Positions 53,451-63,717 of a stretch of 64,000 nucleotides of DNA are shown here, one piece after another (the stretch's first letter is position 1; the number at the start of each line of letters is the position of its first letter). The DNA lies in the NCBI RefSeq assembly GCF_011799805.1, contig NZ_WXUB01000001.1, positions 744,001 to 808,000 of the forward strand, in the 5' to 3' direction. Source of the stretch: Maribellus sediminis. Lineage in GTDB: Bacteria > Bacteroidota > Bacteroidia > Bacteroidales > Prolixibacteraceae. The translations under genes were made by a program, and so were the position numbers. The notes below the pieces were generated by a model that was given only the letters and a program-made list of their open reading frames with translations, had not been told where the DNA came from and made no database searches.

Positions 53451-54788
53451 TTGAAAGAGAAGGTAGCCATACTGGGAGCAGGCGAAAGCGGAGTGGGAGC
53501 GGCCATTCTGGCACAGAAAAAAGGATATGAAGTTTTTGTTTCCGACATGGGAACAATAAAAGATAAGTACAAAGAAGTTCTTGGAAATTTTGAAATCGAT
53601 TTTGAAGAAGGACAGCACACTGAAAGCCGGATCCTCGATGCAGCGCTGGTGGTAAAAAGCCCGGGAATTCCCGAAACGGCGCCACTGGTAAAAAAGCTGC
53701 ATGAAATGGGAACACCTGTGATTTCGGAAATTGAATTTGCAGGAAGATTTACTTCAGCAAAAACAATTTGCATAACAGGTAGCAACGGCAAAACCACAAC
53801 AACACTACTGACTTACCACATCCTGAAAAGCGCGGGATTGAATGTAGGGCTGGCAGGAAACGTGGGAAAAAGCTTTGCCTGGCAGGTGGCTGAAGATGAT
53901 TTTGATGTGTATGTGATCGAACTGAGCAGTTTTCAGCTCGATGGCATGTACGAATTCCGGGCCGATGTGGCAGTGTTGATGAACATCACACCCGATCATC
54001 TTGATCGTTACGGCTACGACATGCAAAACTATGTGGATTCCAAATTCAGGATTCTTCAAAATCAAACAAGCAGCGATTACTTCATTTATTGCGACGACGA
54101 TGAAGTGATCAGCAAAGAATTAGAAAAAAGAGAGGTTACTGCTGTTAAAGTTCCTTTTGGGTTGGGAGCGCCGGCAAATCCGGGAGCAGGAGTACAAGAG
54201 AATCGGATAATTATAAATATTAACGAAAACCAATTCAGTATGTCTATTCTGGATTTATCACTACAGGGAAAACACAACACTTACAACAGCATGGCGGCAG
54301 GAATTGCCAGCATGGTGTTTCAGATTCGCAACGAGCAGTTGCGGGAGAGCATGGCCGATTTCAAGGGGGTGGAACATCGTCTCGAACGATTTTTGAAAGT
54401 GCACGGCATCGAGTTCATTAACGACTCGAAAGCCACCAACGTAAATTCTACCTGGTACGCACTCGAAAGCGTTCACAAACCGGTTGTTTGGATCGCCGGC
54501 GGAGTGGACAAAGGCAACGATTATTCCATGCTGAAAGGATTGGCCACGGAAAAAGTTAAGGCGATTGTTTGCCTCGGAAAAAACAATGCAAAAATCAAAG
54601 ATGCGTTTGGCGATTGCGTCAACGACATCGTTGAAACATCGAGTATGGAAGAAGCTGTTAAAGCCGCTTATTACCTGGCACGAAACGGCGACACCGTTTT
54701 ACTTTCGCCGGCATGCGCGAGTTTCGATTTATTCAACAATTACGAAGACAGAGGAAATCAATTTAAAGAACAGGTGAGGAATTTGTAA
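53451..54788 (+). CDS. murD: UDP-MurNAc-L-Ala:D-Glu ligase MurD
   Basis: A 445-residue Mur ligase that adds D-Glu to UDP-MurNAc-L-Ala. The N-terminal Rossmann part VAILGAGESGVGAAILAQ, the ATP loop ITGSNGKTTTTLLTYH and the core blocks ELSSFQLDGM, MNITPDHLDRYGYD and FINDSKATNVNSTWYALE are MurD-specific. The start codon is TTG at 53451, one base after mraY; no ATG is available before the conserved N-terminus. Its stop codon overlaps the ftsW start by one base (TAATG). Confidence 0.96.
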   Translation: MKEKVAILGAGESGVGAAILAQKKGYEVFVSDMGTIKDKYKEVLGNFEIDFEEGQHTESRILDAALVVKSPGIPETAPLVKKLHEMGTPVISEIEFAGRFTSAKTICITGSNGKTTTTLLTYHILKSAGLNVGLAGNVGKSFAWQVAEDDFDVYVIELSSFQLDGMYEFRADVAVLMNITPDHLDRYGYDMQNYVDSKFRILQNQTSSDYFIYCDDDEVISKELEKREVTAVKVPFGLGAPANPGAGVQENRIIININENQFSMSILDLSLQGKHNTYNSMAAGIASMVFQIRNEQLRESMADFKGVEHRLERFLKVHGIEFINDSKATNVNSTWYALESVHKPVVWIAGGVDKGNDYSMLKGLATEKVKAIVCLGKNNAKIKDAFGDCVNDIVETSSMEEAVKAAYYLARNGDTVLLSPACASFDLFNNYEDRGNQFKEQVRNL

Positions 54789-56008
54789 TGGAAGGTTCCA
54801 TTTCGAAAATATTTAGAGGCGACCGTGTAATTTGGGCGGTGTTGATCTTGTTATCAATGCTCTCGCTACTGATTGTGTACAGTGCCACCGGTGCATTGGC
54901 CTATCGTGTTGCGGGCGGAAAAACATGGATCTACCTCGTTCGTCACATGGTATTTTTGGTGTTGGGTTTTGGGGTGATGTTGCTGATGGTGAATGTACTG
55001 CCTGTTAAAATATATTCGATGTTCGCCACGCTGGCGCTCTACCTCAGTATCGGCTTGCTGATATTGGCGGTAGGATTAAAGTTTGCCGGTATAATTCATG
55101 GCAGTGGACGAACCTTGCCACTTGGCCCTTTATCGTTTCAGCCGGCCGAGGTAGCCAAAATATCACTCATATTATTTAGCGCGAAAGTGCTCGGTAAAAA
55201 GCAAAAAACAAAACGCGATCTGTACCTCGCATTCCGAAGTATTATAATACCAACAGGCATTGTGTGTTTTCTTATTTCATTATCCGATTTTTCCACTTCG
55301 GCATTGCTTTTTGCTACTATTATGACCATGATGTTTGTTGGCCGGATTCCAATGAAATACATGTTGCTGGTAGTTGCTGCCGGAATAGGTTTTGTGGCAC
55401 TCATGTATTTCGGCGCCAGCGTCATAGATGAGCCTCCGGCGCGTATTGCGACAATCAAAGGTCGTATCGATCGTTTTATTCATGGCGATCCGAATTCAGA
55501 AACCGGGATTACCCAGGCCGATTACGCGAAACTGGCTATTTATTCGGGCGGAATATTTGGCAAAGGCCCGGGACATTCCGATGTAAGTAATTATATGGCC
55601 GCTGCCTACAACGATTTTATTTTTGCCATTATCGTTGAAGAGTACGGACTGATTATAGGAGTTTTTGTGGTCTTTTTGTACCTGATCTTCTTTTTCAGAG
55701 GAATAACGATTGTCCGGCGGGCAACGCGAACGTTTCCTGCATTTATGGTGGTTGGTCTTACGATGATTTTGGTGTACCAGGCCATGATAAATATTGGCGT
55801 TTCGAGTGGCGCATTGCCGGTTACCGGTCAGCCTTTGCCCTGGGTGAGTTACGGTGGAACGGCCATGATTTTTACAGCCATTTCGTTTGGCTGCATTTTA
55901 AGTGTGAGTTATCAAAACCAGGAAAACAAGGAAATTGCAGAACAGCCGGTGATGATTAAAGCACCCGACGAAGATTACGAAATTGAGAAAGATGACAAAA
56001 CTAAATAG
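54788..56008 (+). CDS. ftsW: Septal peptidoglycan glycosyltransferase FtsW
   Basis: A 406-residue SEDS protein with about ten membrane helices. The family motifs are SLLIVYSATGALAYR, the SGRTLPLGPLSFQPAEVAKI region with the periplasmic catalytic loop, and the C-terminal LPVTGQPLPWVSYGGTAMI. It polymerises septal glycan strands with FtsI, encoded in the same cluster. It overlaps the stop codon of murD by one base and the start of murG by 17 bases. The C-terminus after the last helix is charged (APDEDYEIEKDDKTK). Confidence 0.95.
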   Translation: MEGSISKIFRGDRVIWAVLILLSMLSLLIVYSATGALAYRVAGGKTWIYLVRHMVFLVLGFGVMLLMVNVLPVKIYSMFATLALYLSIGLLILAVGLKFAGIIHGSGRTLPLGPLSFQPAEVAKISLILFSAKVLGKKQKTKRDLYLAFRSIIIPTGIVCFLISLSDFSTSALLFATIMTMMFVGRIPMKYMLLVVAAGIGFVALMYFGASVIDEPPARIATIKGRIDRFIHGDPNSETGITQADYAKLAIYSGGIFGKGPGHSDVSNYMAAAYNDFIFAIIVEEYGLIIGVFVVFLYLIFFFRGITIVRRATRTFPAFMVVGLTMILVYQAMINIGVSSGALPVTGQPLPWVSYGGTAMIFTAISFGCILSVSYQNQENKEIAEQPVMIKAPDEDYEIEKDDKTK

Positions 56009-57092
56009 AGTCATATTAAGCGGAGGAGGAACCGGGGGACACATTTTCCCGGCCTTATCAATTGCCAACGAAATTAAGCGTCGTAATCCCGATGCCGACA
56101 TTTTGTTTGTTGGCGCTTTGGGCCGAATGGAGATGGAAAAAGTACCTGCCGCAGGCTATAAAATTATTGGCCTGCCGGTAATGGGATTCCCGCGGAAACC
56201 CAGCCTGAAGATGTTTACCTTTTTTAAAAAGCTGCTGAAGAGTTCATCGATGGCTCGCAATATTGTAAAAGATTTTAAACCTGAAATTGCGATTGGTGTC
56301 GGTGGATATGCCAGCGGGCCTCTGCTTCGTGCCGCAGCAAAATACAAAGTGCCAACGCTTATTCAGGAACAGAACTCATATGCCGGAATTACCAACAAAT
56401 TGCTGAGCAAAAAAGTAAAAAGCATTTGTGTGGCTTACGATAAAATGGATCGCTTTTTTCCACAGGAAAAGATCGTGTTTACCGGGAACCCGGTGCGCCA
56501 GAACCTGATGGAAGAAGTGGATAAAGCGACGGCGCTGGGATACTTCAAACTAAAAGAAGACGACAAAGTAATTCTGATTGTTGGCGGAAGTCTGGGAGCT
56601 CGCTCGGTCAATCAATCAGTATTAAAAAATATAAAAGAAATTGCAGCATCCGGTATTCAGGTGATCTGGCAAACCGGGGCAATTTATTACGACAGAATTC
56701 AGGAAGAATTAAAGGATTCGAAACCTGAAAACCTGCAGATTCACAAATTCATTACCGATATGGATAAAGCCTACGCGGTTGCCGACCTGGTGATTTCGCG
56801 TGCGGGAGCCGGAACCATTTCGGAATTGTGCCTGGTTGGAAAAGCGTCGATTTTGGTGCCATCGCCAAATGTTGCCGAAGATCATCAGACGAAAAATGCC
56901 ATGGCGCTGGTTGAAAAAGAGGCCGCATTGATGGTGCGCGACGACGAGATAAACGAAAAGCTGTTTCCACTGGCTTTTGAAGCCGTGAACGATAAAGATA
57001 AATGTGCGGTTTTGTCGGAGAAAATAAAAGAACTGGCAAAGCCGGAAGCCACAAAAACAATAGTTGACGAAGTAGAGAAATTAGTAAGATGA
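55992..57092 (+). CDS. murG: UDP-GlcNAc:lipid I transferase MurG
   Basis: A 366-residue GT-B-fold glycosyltransferase that makes lipid II. The glycine-rich RVILSGGGTGGHIFPALSIA, the donor-site LIVGGSLGARSVNQSV and RAGAGTISELCLVGKASILV are hallmarks. The start is the ATG at 55992; a TTG three codons upstream is not needed. It overlaps ftsW by 17 bases and shares ATGA with murC. Confidence 0.96.
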   Translation: MTKLNRVILSGGGTGGHIFPALSIANEIKRRNPDADILFVGALGRMEMEKVPAAGYKIIGLPVMGFPRKPSLKMFTFFKKLLKSSSMARNIVKDFKPEIAIGVGGYASGPLLRAAAKYKVPTLIQEQNSYAGITNKLLSKKVKSICVAYDKMDRFFPQEKIVFTGNPVRQNLMEEVDKATALGYFKLKEDDKVILIVGGSLGARSVNQSVLKNIKEIAASGIQVIWQTGAIYYDRIQEELKDSKPENLQIHKFITDMDKAYAVADLVISRAGAGTISELCLVGKASILVPSPNVAEDHQTKNAMALVEKEAALMVRDDEINEKLFPLAFEAVNDKDKCAVLSEKIKELAKPEATKTIVDEVEKLVR

Positions 57093-58480
57093 AGAGCATC
57101 GGGAACATAAAAAATGTGTATTTCCTGGGGATAGGAGGAATTGGGATGAGTGCACTTGCCCGGTATTTTAAATACACGGGGAAGAATGTGGCGGGTTACG
57201 ATAAAACGCCAAGCGACCTCACCGCGAAGTTGCAGGAGGAAGGAATTGATGTTCATTTTGAGGACGACATTCGTAAGATCCCGTCGAAATGGAATCCGGC
57301 CGAAACCATTGCGGTTTACACACCGGCTATTCCGGAGGAACATAAAGAACTGAACTGGTTTAAAAGCCAGCCGATAGGTTTGTTTAAGCGCGCCAAAGTG
57401 CTGGGTTTGATTGCTAATGAAAAAAGCGGGATTGCCGTTGCCGGAACGCATGGAAAAACCACAACCAGTACCATGGTTGCGAATATGCTGAATAAAACCA
57501 AAGTTGGTTGCGGCGCCTTCTTGGGGGGTATCTCGAAAAACTTTGGAAGCAACCTCTTGTTGCCCAAAGACGATTCGCCATGGATCGTAGCTGAAGCAGA
57601 TGAGTTTGATCGATCATTTTTGCACCTTCAGCCTGAATTGGCTTTGGTGACTTCGGTTGATGCCGATCACCTGGATATTTATGGCGACAAGGCAAAAATT
57701 GTGGAGTCGTTCGAGAAATTTATTTCGCAGATCAGAAAAGGCGGAAACCTGGTTTTGAAAAAAGGAGTTGAATTAGACACTTCCAAAACCGCTGCAAAAA
57801 TTTATACCTATTCGTTAAAAGACGATACCGATTTCCGTGCCGTGAATCTGAAGCTGGACGAAAGCACGGGATTTTATCGGTTCGATCTGAAAACGCCCGA
57901 GGGAGTGATTGCCAATTGCAGCATGAATTATCCGGGACTGGTAAACGTTGAAAATACCATTGGTGCTTCGGCGCTGGCCTGGCTGTCCGGTGTTAGTGCC
58001 AACGAAATCAAGGCCGGAATTGCCGATTACCAGGGAGTGGCCCGCCGTTTCGATATTCAGTATAAATCGGATAACAAAGTTTATATCGACGATTATGCGC
58101 ACCACCCCGAGGAGTTGAAAGCTTTTATTGCTTCGGTGAAAGCGCTGTATCCGGGCCGAAAAGTTACCGGTATTTTTCAGCCGCACTTGTATTCGCGGAC
58201 CAAGGATTTTGCCGCTGAATTTGCTGCCAGCCTCGATTTGCTCGATCGTGCTATCCTGATCCCGCTTTACCCGGCACGCGAAGAACCTATCAAGGGAGTT
58301 TCGTCAGAAATTATTTTCGAAAAGATGAAACTGGAAGAGAAGTTTCTGCTCGAAAAAGAAGAATGTCTGGAACAGATAAAAAGCGATGATAACGAATTGT
58401 TATTAACGATGGGAGCGGGCGACATCGACCGCATGGTTAAGCCGATAGTGGAATCATTAAAAACAAAATACGGTGTTTAA
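57089..58480 (+). CDS. murC: UDP-MurNAc:L-alanine ligase MurC
   Basis: A 463-residue Mur ligase that adds the first L-Ala. VYFLGIGGIGMSALARYF, the ATP site VAGTHGKTTTSTMVANML, EADEFDRSFLHL and the family blocks DDYAHHPEELKAFIAS and FQPHLYSRTKDF are present. It overlaps murG by four bases (ATGA) and ftsQ by eight bases, so coupled translation is likely. Confidence 0.97.
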   Translation: MKSIGNIKNVYFLGIGGIGMSALARYFKYTGKNVAGYDKTPSDLTAKLQEEGIDVHFEDDIRKIPSKWNPAETIAVYTPAIPEEHKELNWFKSQPIGLFKRAKVLGLIANEKSGIAVAGTHGKTTTSTMVANMLNKTKVGCGAFLGGISKNFGSNLLLPKDDSPWIVAEADEFDRSFLHLQPELALVTSVDADHLDIYGDKAKIVESFEKFISQIRKGGNLVLKKGVELDTSKTAAKIYTYSLKDDTDFRAVNLKLDESTGFYRFDLKTPEGVIANCSMNYPGLVNVENTIGASALAWLSGVSANEIKAGIADYQGVARRFDIQYKSDNKVYIDDYAHHPEELKAFIASVKALYPGRKVTGIFQPHLYSRTKDFAAEFAASLDLLDRAILIPLYPAREEPIKGVSSEIIFEKMKLEEKFLLEKEECLEQIKSDDNELLLTMGAGDIDRMVKPIVESLKTKYGV

Positions 58481-59222
58481 AAAGTTGTCGAAAATAGCAG
58501 GTGTTTTAGCCCTGATCGCCTTTTTGGTGATCACGCTCGCCTTTACATCCATTAAATATCACGATGCACCGTGTTCGGGTATCGTGATTGAATATGCTCC
58601 CGACGACAAAATTGCACTCGATAAGGCAGTTATCAGAAAGATCATTTTGAATGCAGATAAAGACCTCCTGGGGCAGCATTTCGACAGCATCAACACTGCT
58701 GCGCTGGAACAGGAAGTGGAAGAATTACCTGCCGTATTCAATGCCGAGGTTTTCGAAATGGTGGCCAAAGACAGTACTTCGTACAAAGGAGTACTGACCG
58801 TTCGGGTAAAACACCGCGAGCCGCTTTTGCGGGTTATCACCAAATCGGAATCGTATTACCTCGATGAATTCGGTTACAAGTTTCCGGTTTCGAGCAGTTA
58901 TCCGGCCCATGTTTTGGTGGCCACCGGAAACATCAGCGAGAAATTTGCCAGGGAAGAATTGTTGCCCTGCGTTAGTTTCATCGAAAACAATGAATTTTGG
59001 AGGGCGCAAATCGAGCAGGTTTATGTGGAATCGGAGGACGAAGTAATACTGACGCCACTGTTTGGCGAGCAGTTAATAGAAATGGGGAGTCTGGATAATT
59101 ACCAGGAGAAACTCCGCAATATGAAAACCTTTTACAAAAAGGTACTGGCTAACAATAACTGGAATAAATATAAATCGATAAGTCTGAAATACAGAGATCA
59201 GATCGTTGCAAAAAGAAAATAA
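58473..59222 (+). CDS. ftsQ: Cell division protein FtsQ/DivIB
   Basis: A 249-residue bitopic protein between murC and ftsA, the ftsQ position. A helix near residues 8-25 (IAGVLALIAFLVITLAF) is followed by a periplasmic POTRA-like region (IVIEYAPDDKIALDKAVIRK) and a beta domain (LLRVITKSESYYLDEFGYKF). It links the FtsBL pair to the division machinery. The start codon is GTG, inside murC. The sequence is divergent from proteobacterial FtsQ but fits the family layout. Confidence 0.85.
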   Translation: MFKKLSKIAGVLALIAFLVITLAFTSIKYHDAPCSGIVIEYAPDDKIALDKAVIRKIILNADKDLLGQHFDSINTAALEQEVEELPAVFNAEVFEMVAKDSTSYKGVLTVRVKHREPLLRVITKSESYYLDEFGYKFPVSSSYPAHVLVATGNISEKFAREELLPCVSFIENNEFWRAQIEQVYVESEDEVILTPLFGEQLIEMGSLDNYQEKLRNMKTFYKKVLANNNWNKYKSISLKYRDQIVAKRK

Positions 59223-59224
59223 AC

Positions 59225-60508
59225 ATGGCTTCAAAACAAGAACTTTCAGTTGTAATCGACCTGGGTACATCAAAAATGGTGGCACTCGCTGGAAAGCTTA
59301 CGGAGCTGGGCAAAATTGACGTAAAAGGGCTCGTTCAACTTCCTTCGAAAGGAATAAAGCGGGGTGTGGTTTTTAATATTGATGAAACCGCAGAAGTGGT
59401 GTCGCAACTCATTGCTAAACTCGAAGAACAAACCGATGAGGAAGTAAATGTGGTGAATGTTGCAATGGCCGGTGCCAAAATGCAAACCATTAATTACAAA
59501 TGTTCGGCGTTAACTTCGGGCGAGGGTTTTGTTACTGCCTCCGATGTTCAGCGATTGACGGATGAAGCCCAAAATGTAGTCTTGAAACAGGATTACAAAG
59601 TGGTAAAAGTGATCCCGACTTCTTACATTATCGACGATGAAAATGAAGTTGAAAAACCGGTTGGAACGACAGGCCGAAAAATTGAAGCCAGTTTTAAGCT
59701 GGTAGTCGTTCCGCTGGAATACATTAATGCGCTGAAACTCGTTTTGACCAAAGCCGGTGTTGAACTCGGAGAACTGATTCATTCGTCGTTGGCCATTTCT
59801 GAAGCCGTGGCCAATTCCGAAGAAAAAGAGGTTGGAGTTATTGTGGTTGACCTGGGAGCCGGAACAACAAATCTGGCCGTGTATCAGGAGAACGTACTAA
59901 AACATACGGCTGTGATTCCTTTTGCCGGGCAGGTAATTACCAACGATATCAAAGAAGGCTGTTCCATTTTTCTGAAAAAGGCGGAACTCCTAAAAGTAAA
60001 ATACGGGCAGGCGATGGGCGATTTTGCCGACGACCAGAAAGTAGTGACCATAGCCGGCGAAAACGGTTGGGAACCACGCGATATCTCATTCAAAAGTCTT
60101 GCCTACATTATTCAGGCCCGTTTGGAAGAGATCATTGAAATCGCGAACGAGCAGATCCACCGCTCGGGAATCGAAGAAAACCTGGGCTCCGGAATTGTAA
60201 TAACCGGGGGAACCTGTAACATGGATAACATTATTTCGCTTGTAAAATTTAAAACCGGAATGGATGCCCGAAAAGGACATTCGCTGATCTATCCGGCAAC
60301 GCGAAAAGAGGAGTTTCAGAATACGGAATACCTGACTGCACTCGGAGCATTAAAAATGGTTTTGAGTTCGGCAGGAAATACCACTACAAGTACACACGTA
60401 CGCAAAACAAAGAAAAAAGATCGGGGCTTTGCTCCGTTGATCAAGGATGTAGTTCAGGGAGCGCTGAACTTATTCGACACCGATCAATCAGATTTAGAAT
60501 TAAATTAA
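59225..60508 (+). CDS. ftsA: Cell division protein FtsA
   Basis: A 427-residue actin-like ATPase that links FtsZ filaments to the membrane. SVVIDLGTSKMVALAGKL is the phosphate-1 motif; VIVVDLGAGTTNLAVYQEN is the phosphate-2 region; GSGIVITGGTCNMDNIISL is the adenosine loop. The SHS2-type 1C domain lies between them (about residues 84-160). The C-terminal end (GFAPLIKDVVQGALNLFDTD) could be the membrane-targeting helix. It lies 2 bp after ftsQ and 11 bp before ftsZ. Confidence 0.96.
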   Translation: MASKQELSVVIDLGTSKMVALAGKLTELGKIDVKGLVQLPSKGIKRGVVFNIDETAEVVSQLIAKLEEQTDEEVNVVNVAMAGAKMQTINYKCSALTSGEGFVTASDVQRLTDEAQNVVLKQDYKVVKVIPTSYIIDDENEVEKPVGTTGRKIEASFKLVVVPLEYINALKLVLTKAGVELGELIHSSLAISEAVANSEEKEVGVIVVDLGAGTTNLAVYQENVLKHTAVIPFAGQVITNDIKEGCSIFLKKAELLKVKYGQAMGDFADDQKVVTIAGENGWEPRDISFKSLAYIIQARLEEIIEIANEQIHRSGIEENLGSGIVITGGTCNMDNIISLVKFKTGMDARKGHSLIYPATRKEEFQNTEYLTALGALKMVLSSAGNTTTSTHVRKTKKKDRGFAPLIKDVVQGALNLFDTDQSDLELN

Positions 60509-60519
60509 AACAACACGAT

Positions 60520-61824
60520 ATGGCCGAAGAATTCGTAAACTTTCAATTTCCAAAAGCAACATCTTCCATCATCAAGGTGATTGGTGCGGGAGGTGCCGGT
60601 TGCAACGCGGTCAATCACATGTTCGAGGAAGGCATAAAAGGCGTTGACTACATTATTTGCAATACCGATGCGCAGGCACTCGAAAACAGCAAGGTGCCGG
60701 TGAAAATCCAGCTCGGTGTAACATTAACCGAAGGACGGGGAGCCGGTAACAAACCTGAAATGGGTGAAGAGGCTGCGCGCGAAAACTACGAGGACCTGCG
60801 TAAGGTACTTCAGGATAATACCAAGATGCTGTTTATTGCTGCCGGAATGGGCGGTGGTACCGGAACCGGAGCTGCTCCGGTTATTGCAGCGCTGGCACGC
60901 GAACTCGATATCCTGACGATTGCAGTAGTAACAATTCCATCGAAAGCCGAAGGTAAAAAACGCTACGATCAGGCTCAGGAAGGGATTAATAAGCTGAAGG
61001 AGTCAGTGGATAGTATGCTGGTGATCAGCAACGACCGCCTTCACAATATTTATGGCGATCTTCCGGCCAGCAGGGCTTTTAAAATGGCCGATAACATTAT
61101 TGCCACAGCCGTTAAAGGTGTGGCAGAAATTATAACCGTTCACGGAAATGTAAACATCGACTACACCGACGTTCACACCGTGATGCACAAAAGTGAGGTG
61201 TTTATTATGGGAACCGGTTTTGCCACCGGAGAAGGCCGTGCCATGGATGCTGTTCATGCAGCACTGGAATCGCCGCTTCTGGATAGCAACGACATTTACG
61301 GAACCAAGAACATTCTTTTAAATATCATATCTGGTAGTGAAGAAATCAGAATTGGTGAAATCGGTGAAATCATCGAAGAACTTCAGGAGAAGGCCGGACA
61401 GGAAGCCGATATTATCTGGGGTAACGGTTACGACGACCGACTTGGCGACAAGATCAGTGTAACCATTCTTGCCACCGGTTTCGATACCAATCCAAACAGC
61501 ATTCTTCAACCCAAACCCGAAACCCAGAAATTCGAACTGGAAGAAGAAGAACAGCACGAAACAAAAGAAGAAATGAACTTTATTTTCGATGAGGATGATC
61601 ACGAAGAAGATCGCGTCAGCATTGAAATGGAAGAAGAAGAGACAATAATCGTTTCGCCACCTTCGTTCGATCATTCAAGGCCGAAGAAGGAGAAAAAGGA
61701 GAAACGCAGAAAAGAACGAAGCAGGAAAGATGAGCCGGTATCTGAATCAAATGTGGATAACTGGTTCTTTAAAAACTTTGGTTTAGGGAAGCTTTTTGAT
61801 GAAGATGACCAAAGTATGGATTAA
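60520..61824 (+). CDS. ftsZ: FtsZ, first paralogue, without the usual C-terminal peptide
   Basis: A 434-residue tubulin-like GTPase. The tubulin signature GGGTGTG is at residues 111-117 and the N-terminal GTP site is [13 protein letters not shown]. The T7-loop residues are kept (NIDYTD, residues 212-217), so it should hydrolyse GTP. Around residues 139-147 the usual PF-x-x-EG is PSKAEGKKR. The tail after about residue 330 is long and acidic, followed by a basic stretch ([18 protein letters not shown]). It ends in [20 protein letters not shown]; no typical FtsA/ZipA-binding peptide is seen. It stands first of two tandem ftsZ genes. Confidence 0.92.
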   Translation: MAEEFVNFQFPKATSSIIKVIGAGGAGCNAVNHMFEEGIKGVDYIICNTDAQALENSKVPVKIQLGVTLTEGRGAGNKPEMGEEAARENYEDLRKVLQDNTKMLFIAAGMGGGTGTGAAPVIAALARELDILTIAVVTIPSKAEGKKRYDQAQEGINKLKESVDSMLVISNDRLHNIYGDLPASRAFKMADNIIATAVKGVAEIITVHGNVNIDYTDVHTVMHKSEVFIMGTGFATGEGRAMDAVHAALESPLLDSNDIYGTKNILLNIISGSEEIRIGEIGEIIEELQEKAGQEADIIWGNGYDDRLGDKISVTILATGFDTNPNSILQPKPETQKFELEEEEQHETKEEMNFIFDEDDHEEDRVSIEMEEEETIIVSPPSFDHSRPKKEKKEKRRKERSRKDEPVSESNVDNWFFKNFGLGKLFDEDDQSMD

Positions 61825-61852
61825 AACAATGTAACCCTGAAAATGGAAGAAA

Positions 61853-63226
61853 ATGGACAATTTGGAGAATTTTAATTTTGATGAATCACCGGGAGCAGAG
61901 ATAAAGATCGTTGGAGTAGGCGGTGGTGGTGGTAATGCGCTCAACCATATGTATATTCAGGGGATACGCGATGTTGGTTACCTGATTTGCAACACCGATG
62001 CGCAAGCCATGGAAAACAGCCCGATAAGGGCCAGGGTACAGTTGGGAGCCACATTGACCGAAGGCCGGGGTGCCGGTAACAAACCCGAAGTTGGCAAAAG
62101 GGCTGCCGAAGAAAACATCGACGATGTTAAAAAAGCCCTGGGCGAAAACACAAAAATGGTATTTATCACCGCCGGAATGGGTGGTGGTACGGGTACCGGA
62201 GGTGCACCGGTTATCGCCCAAGCCTGTCGCGAAAAAGATTATTTAACTGTCGCGATCGTTACTATTCCGTTCCGGAATGAGGGACGCCGACGCGTAAAAC
62301 AGGCGATCGAAGGAATAAAGGAACTGGAGCAGTATGTTGATTCGCTGCTTGTAATTAATAACGAACGCATCCGCGAGATGTACGGCGATTTTGGTATCTC
62401 AGAAGCTTTTTCGCGGGCCGATAATATTCTGGCAACAGCCGCTCGCGGAATAGCCGAGATCATTACAGTGCCGGGTTACATTAATGTTGATTTTGCCGAT
62501 GTAGAAACCGTGATGCGTAGAAGTGGAATGGCGGTAATGGGTACCGGTGTAGCTACCGGCGAAAACCGCGCAGAGGAAGCCGTTGAGCTGGCGTTAAATT
62601 CACCCTTATTGAACAACAACGATATTCGCGGTGCACGCAATGTTTTGGTGCACATTACTTCGGGCGATAAGGAAGTAACCATGGACGAAGTGGGCCGTAT
62701 TACCGATTATGTGCAAAACAAAGCCGGATTCGATGCGGATATGATCTGGGGTAACGGATTCGATGAAAACCTTGATGAGGAGTTGTCGGTAACCGTAATT
62801 GCAACAGGTTTTCCGAGTAGTATTCTTTCAAGCTTTAGTGAGGAAAAACAGGAAAAAGAAACCGTTGTACTTGATTCTTCGGGTCATCAGAACGAAGGCG
62901 GAACTTCAATAAACAGTGGAAGACCGGGGCAAAAAACCATCGAGTTCGATATCCGGAAGGAGCGTGAAAAGGAAGACATGGAGTTTGAAAACCTCTATCC
63001 GAATACGTCGAAAAAGCGAACGCAAAATGATCATCATCTGGAAATCAAAGACTTTTCTACGATGAGCGAAGAGGACATGGATGATTTGGACAAAACGCCG
63101 GCATACATGCGCCGAAAGATCAGAATGAATGATCCGAAGTTTCAGAAAAATAATTCGAAATATTCGGTGAACCGGAACAACCAGATTTCAGACAGAAACA
63201 GTTATTTACACGATAAAGTAGATTAA
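61853..63226 (+). CDS. ftsZ: FtsZ, second paralogue, with C-terminal peptide
   Basis: A 457-residue tubulin-like GTPase with the signature GGGTGTG at 110-116, the N-terminal GTP site GVGGGGGNALNHM, PFRNEGRRR and the canonical T7 loop NVDFAD (211-216). The core is more standard than that of the first copy. Near residues 415-426, DKTPAYMRRKIRMN resembles the conserved C-terminal peptide that binds FtsA, followed by a basic, Asn-rich tail of about 30 residues. It follows the first ftsZ by 28 bp and precedes yqeY by 12 bp. This copy is the better candidate for the main Z-ring protein. Confidence 0.93.
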   Translation: MDNLENFNFDESPGAEIKIVGVGGGGGNALNHMYIQGIRDVGYLICNTDAQAMENSPIRARVQLGATLTEGRGAGNKPEVGKRAAEENIDDVKKALGENTKMVFITAGMGGGTGTGGAPVIAQACREKDYLTVAIVTIPFRNEGRRRVKQAIEGIKELEQYVDSLLVINNERIREMYGDFGISEAFSRADNILATAARGIAEIITVPGYINVDFADVETVMRRSGMAVMGTGVATGENRAEEAVELALNSPLLNNNDIRGARNVLVHITSGDKEVTMDEVGRITDYVQNKAGFDADMIWGNGFDENLDEELSVTVIATGFPSSILSSFSEEKQEKETVVLDSSGHQNEGGTSINSGRPGQKTIEFDIRKEREKEDMEFENLYPNTSKKRTQNDHHLEIKDFSTMSEEDMDDLDKTPAYMRRKIRMNDPKFQKNNSKYSVNRNNQISDRNSYLHDKVD

Positions 63227-63238
63227 AAATACAAGATT

Positions 63239-63688
63239 ATGACACTATTCGAACAAATCAACAACGACATAAAAGAGGCAATGAAAGCCCGCGAAAAGGA
63301 AAGACTGGAAGCCCTTCGTGGAATAAAAAAAGTAATGATTGAGGCGAAAACCGCCAAAGGTGCGGGTGCTGAACTTAGCGATGACGAGGCACTCAAAATC
63401 ATTTCGAAACTGGCAAAACAGGGTGGCGATTCAGCCAATATTTATAAAGAACAGGGGAGGGAAGACCTCTACGAACAGGAAATGCTGCAGGTAAAAATCT
63501 TTGAATCGTACCTGCCTGCAAAAATGTCGGACGAAGCGCTCGAGGCGGCCGTTAAAGCCATTATCGACGAAACCGGCGCCAGCGGTATGAAAGATATGGG
63601 AAAAGTAATGGGGATTGCTTCCAAAAAATTAGCCGGTCAGGCCGATGGGAAAGACATTGCAGATAAAGTAAAATCAATGCTCGCTTGA
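63239..63688 (+). CDS. GatB/YqeY domain protein
   Basis: A 149-residue protein of the YqeY family, which shares the tRNA-binding C-terminal domain of GatB. The typical pattern is LFEQINNDIKEAMKAREKER at the N-terminus and YEQEMLQVKIFESYLPAKMS in the centre, ending KDIADKVKSMLA. Members often accompany division or tRNA genes, but their role is not firmly known. It is 12 bp after the second ftsZ and ends the cluster at a terminator. Confidence 0.9.
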   Translation: MTLFEQINNDIKEAMKAREKERLEALRGIKKVMIEAKTAKGAGAELSDDEALKIISKLAKQGGDSANIYKEQGREDLYEQEMLQVKIFESYLPAKMSDEALEAAVKAIIDETGASGMKDMGKVMGIASKKLAGQADGKDIADKVKSMLA

Positions 63689-63717
63689 GAGAGTTGCATA
63701 AATCAGGAAATACAAAA

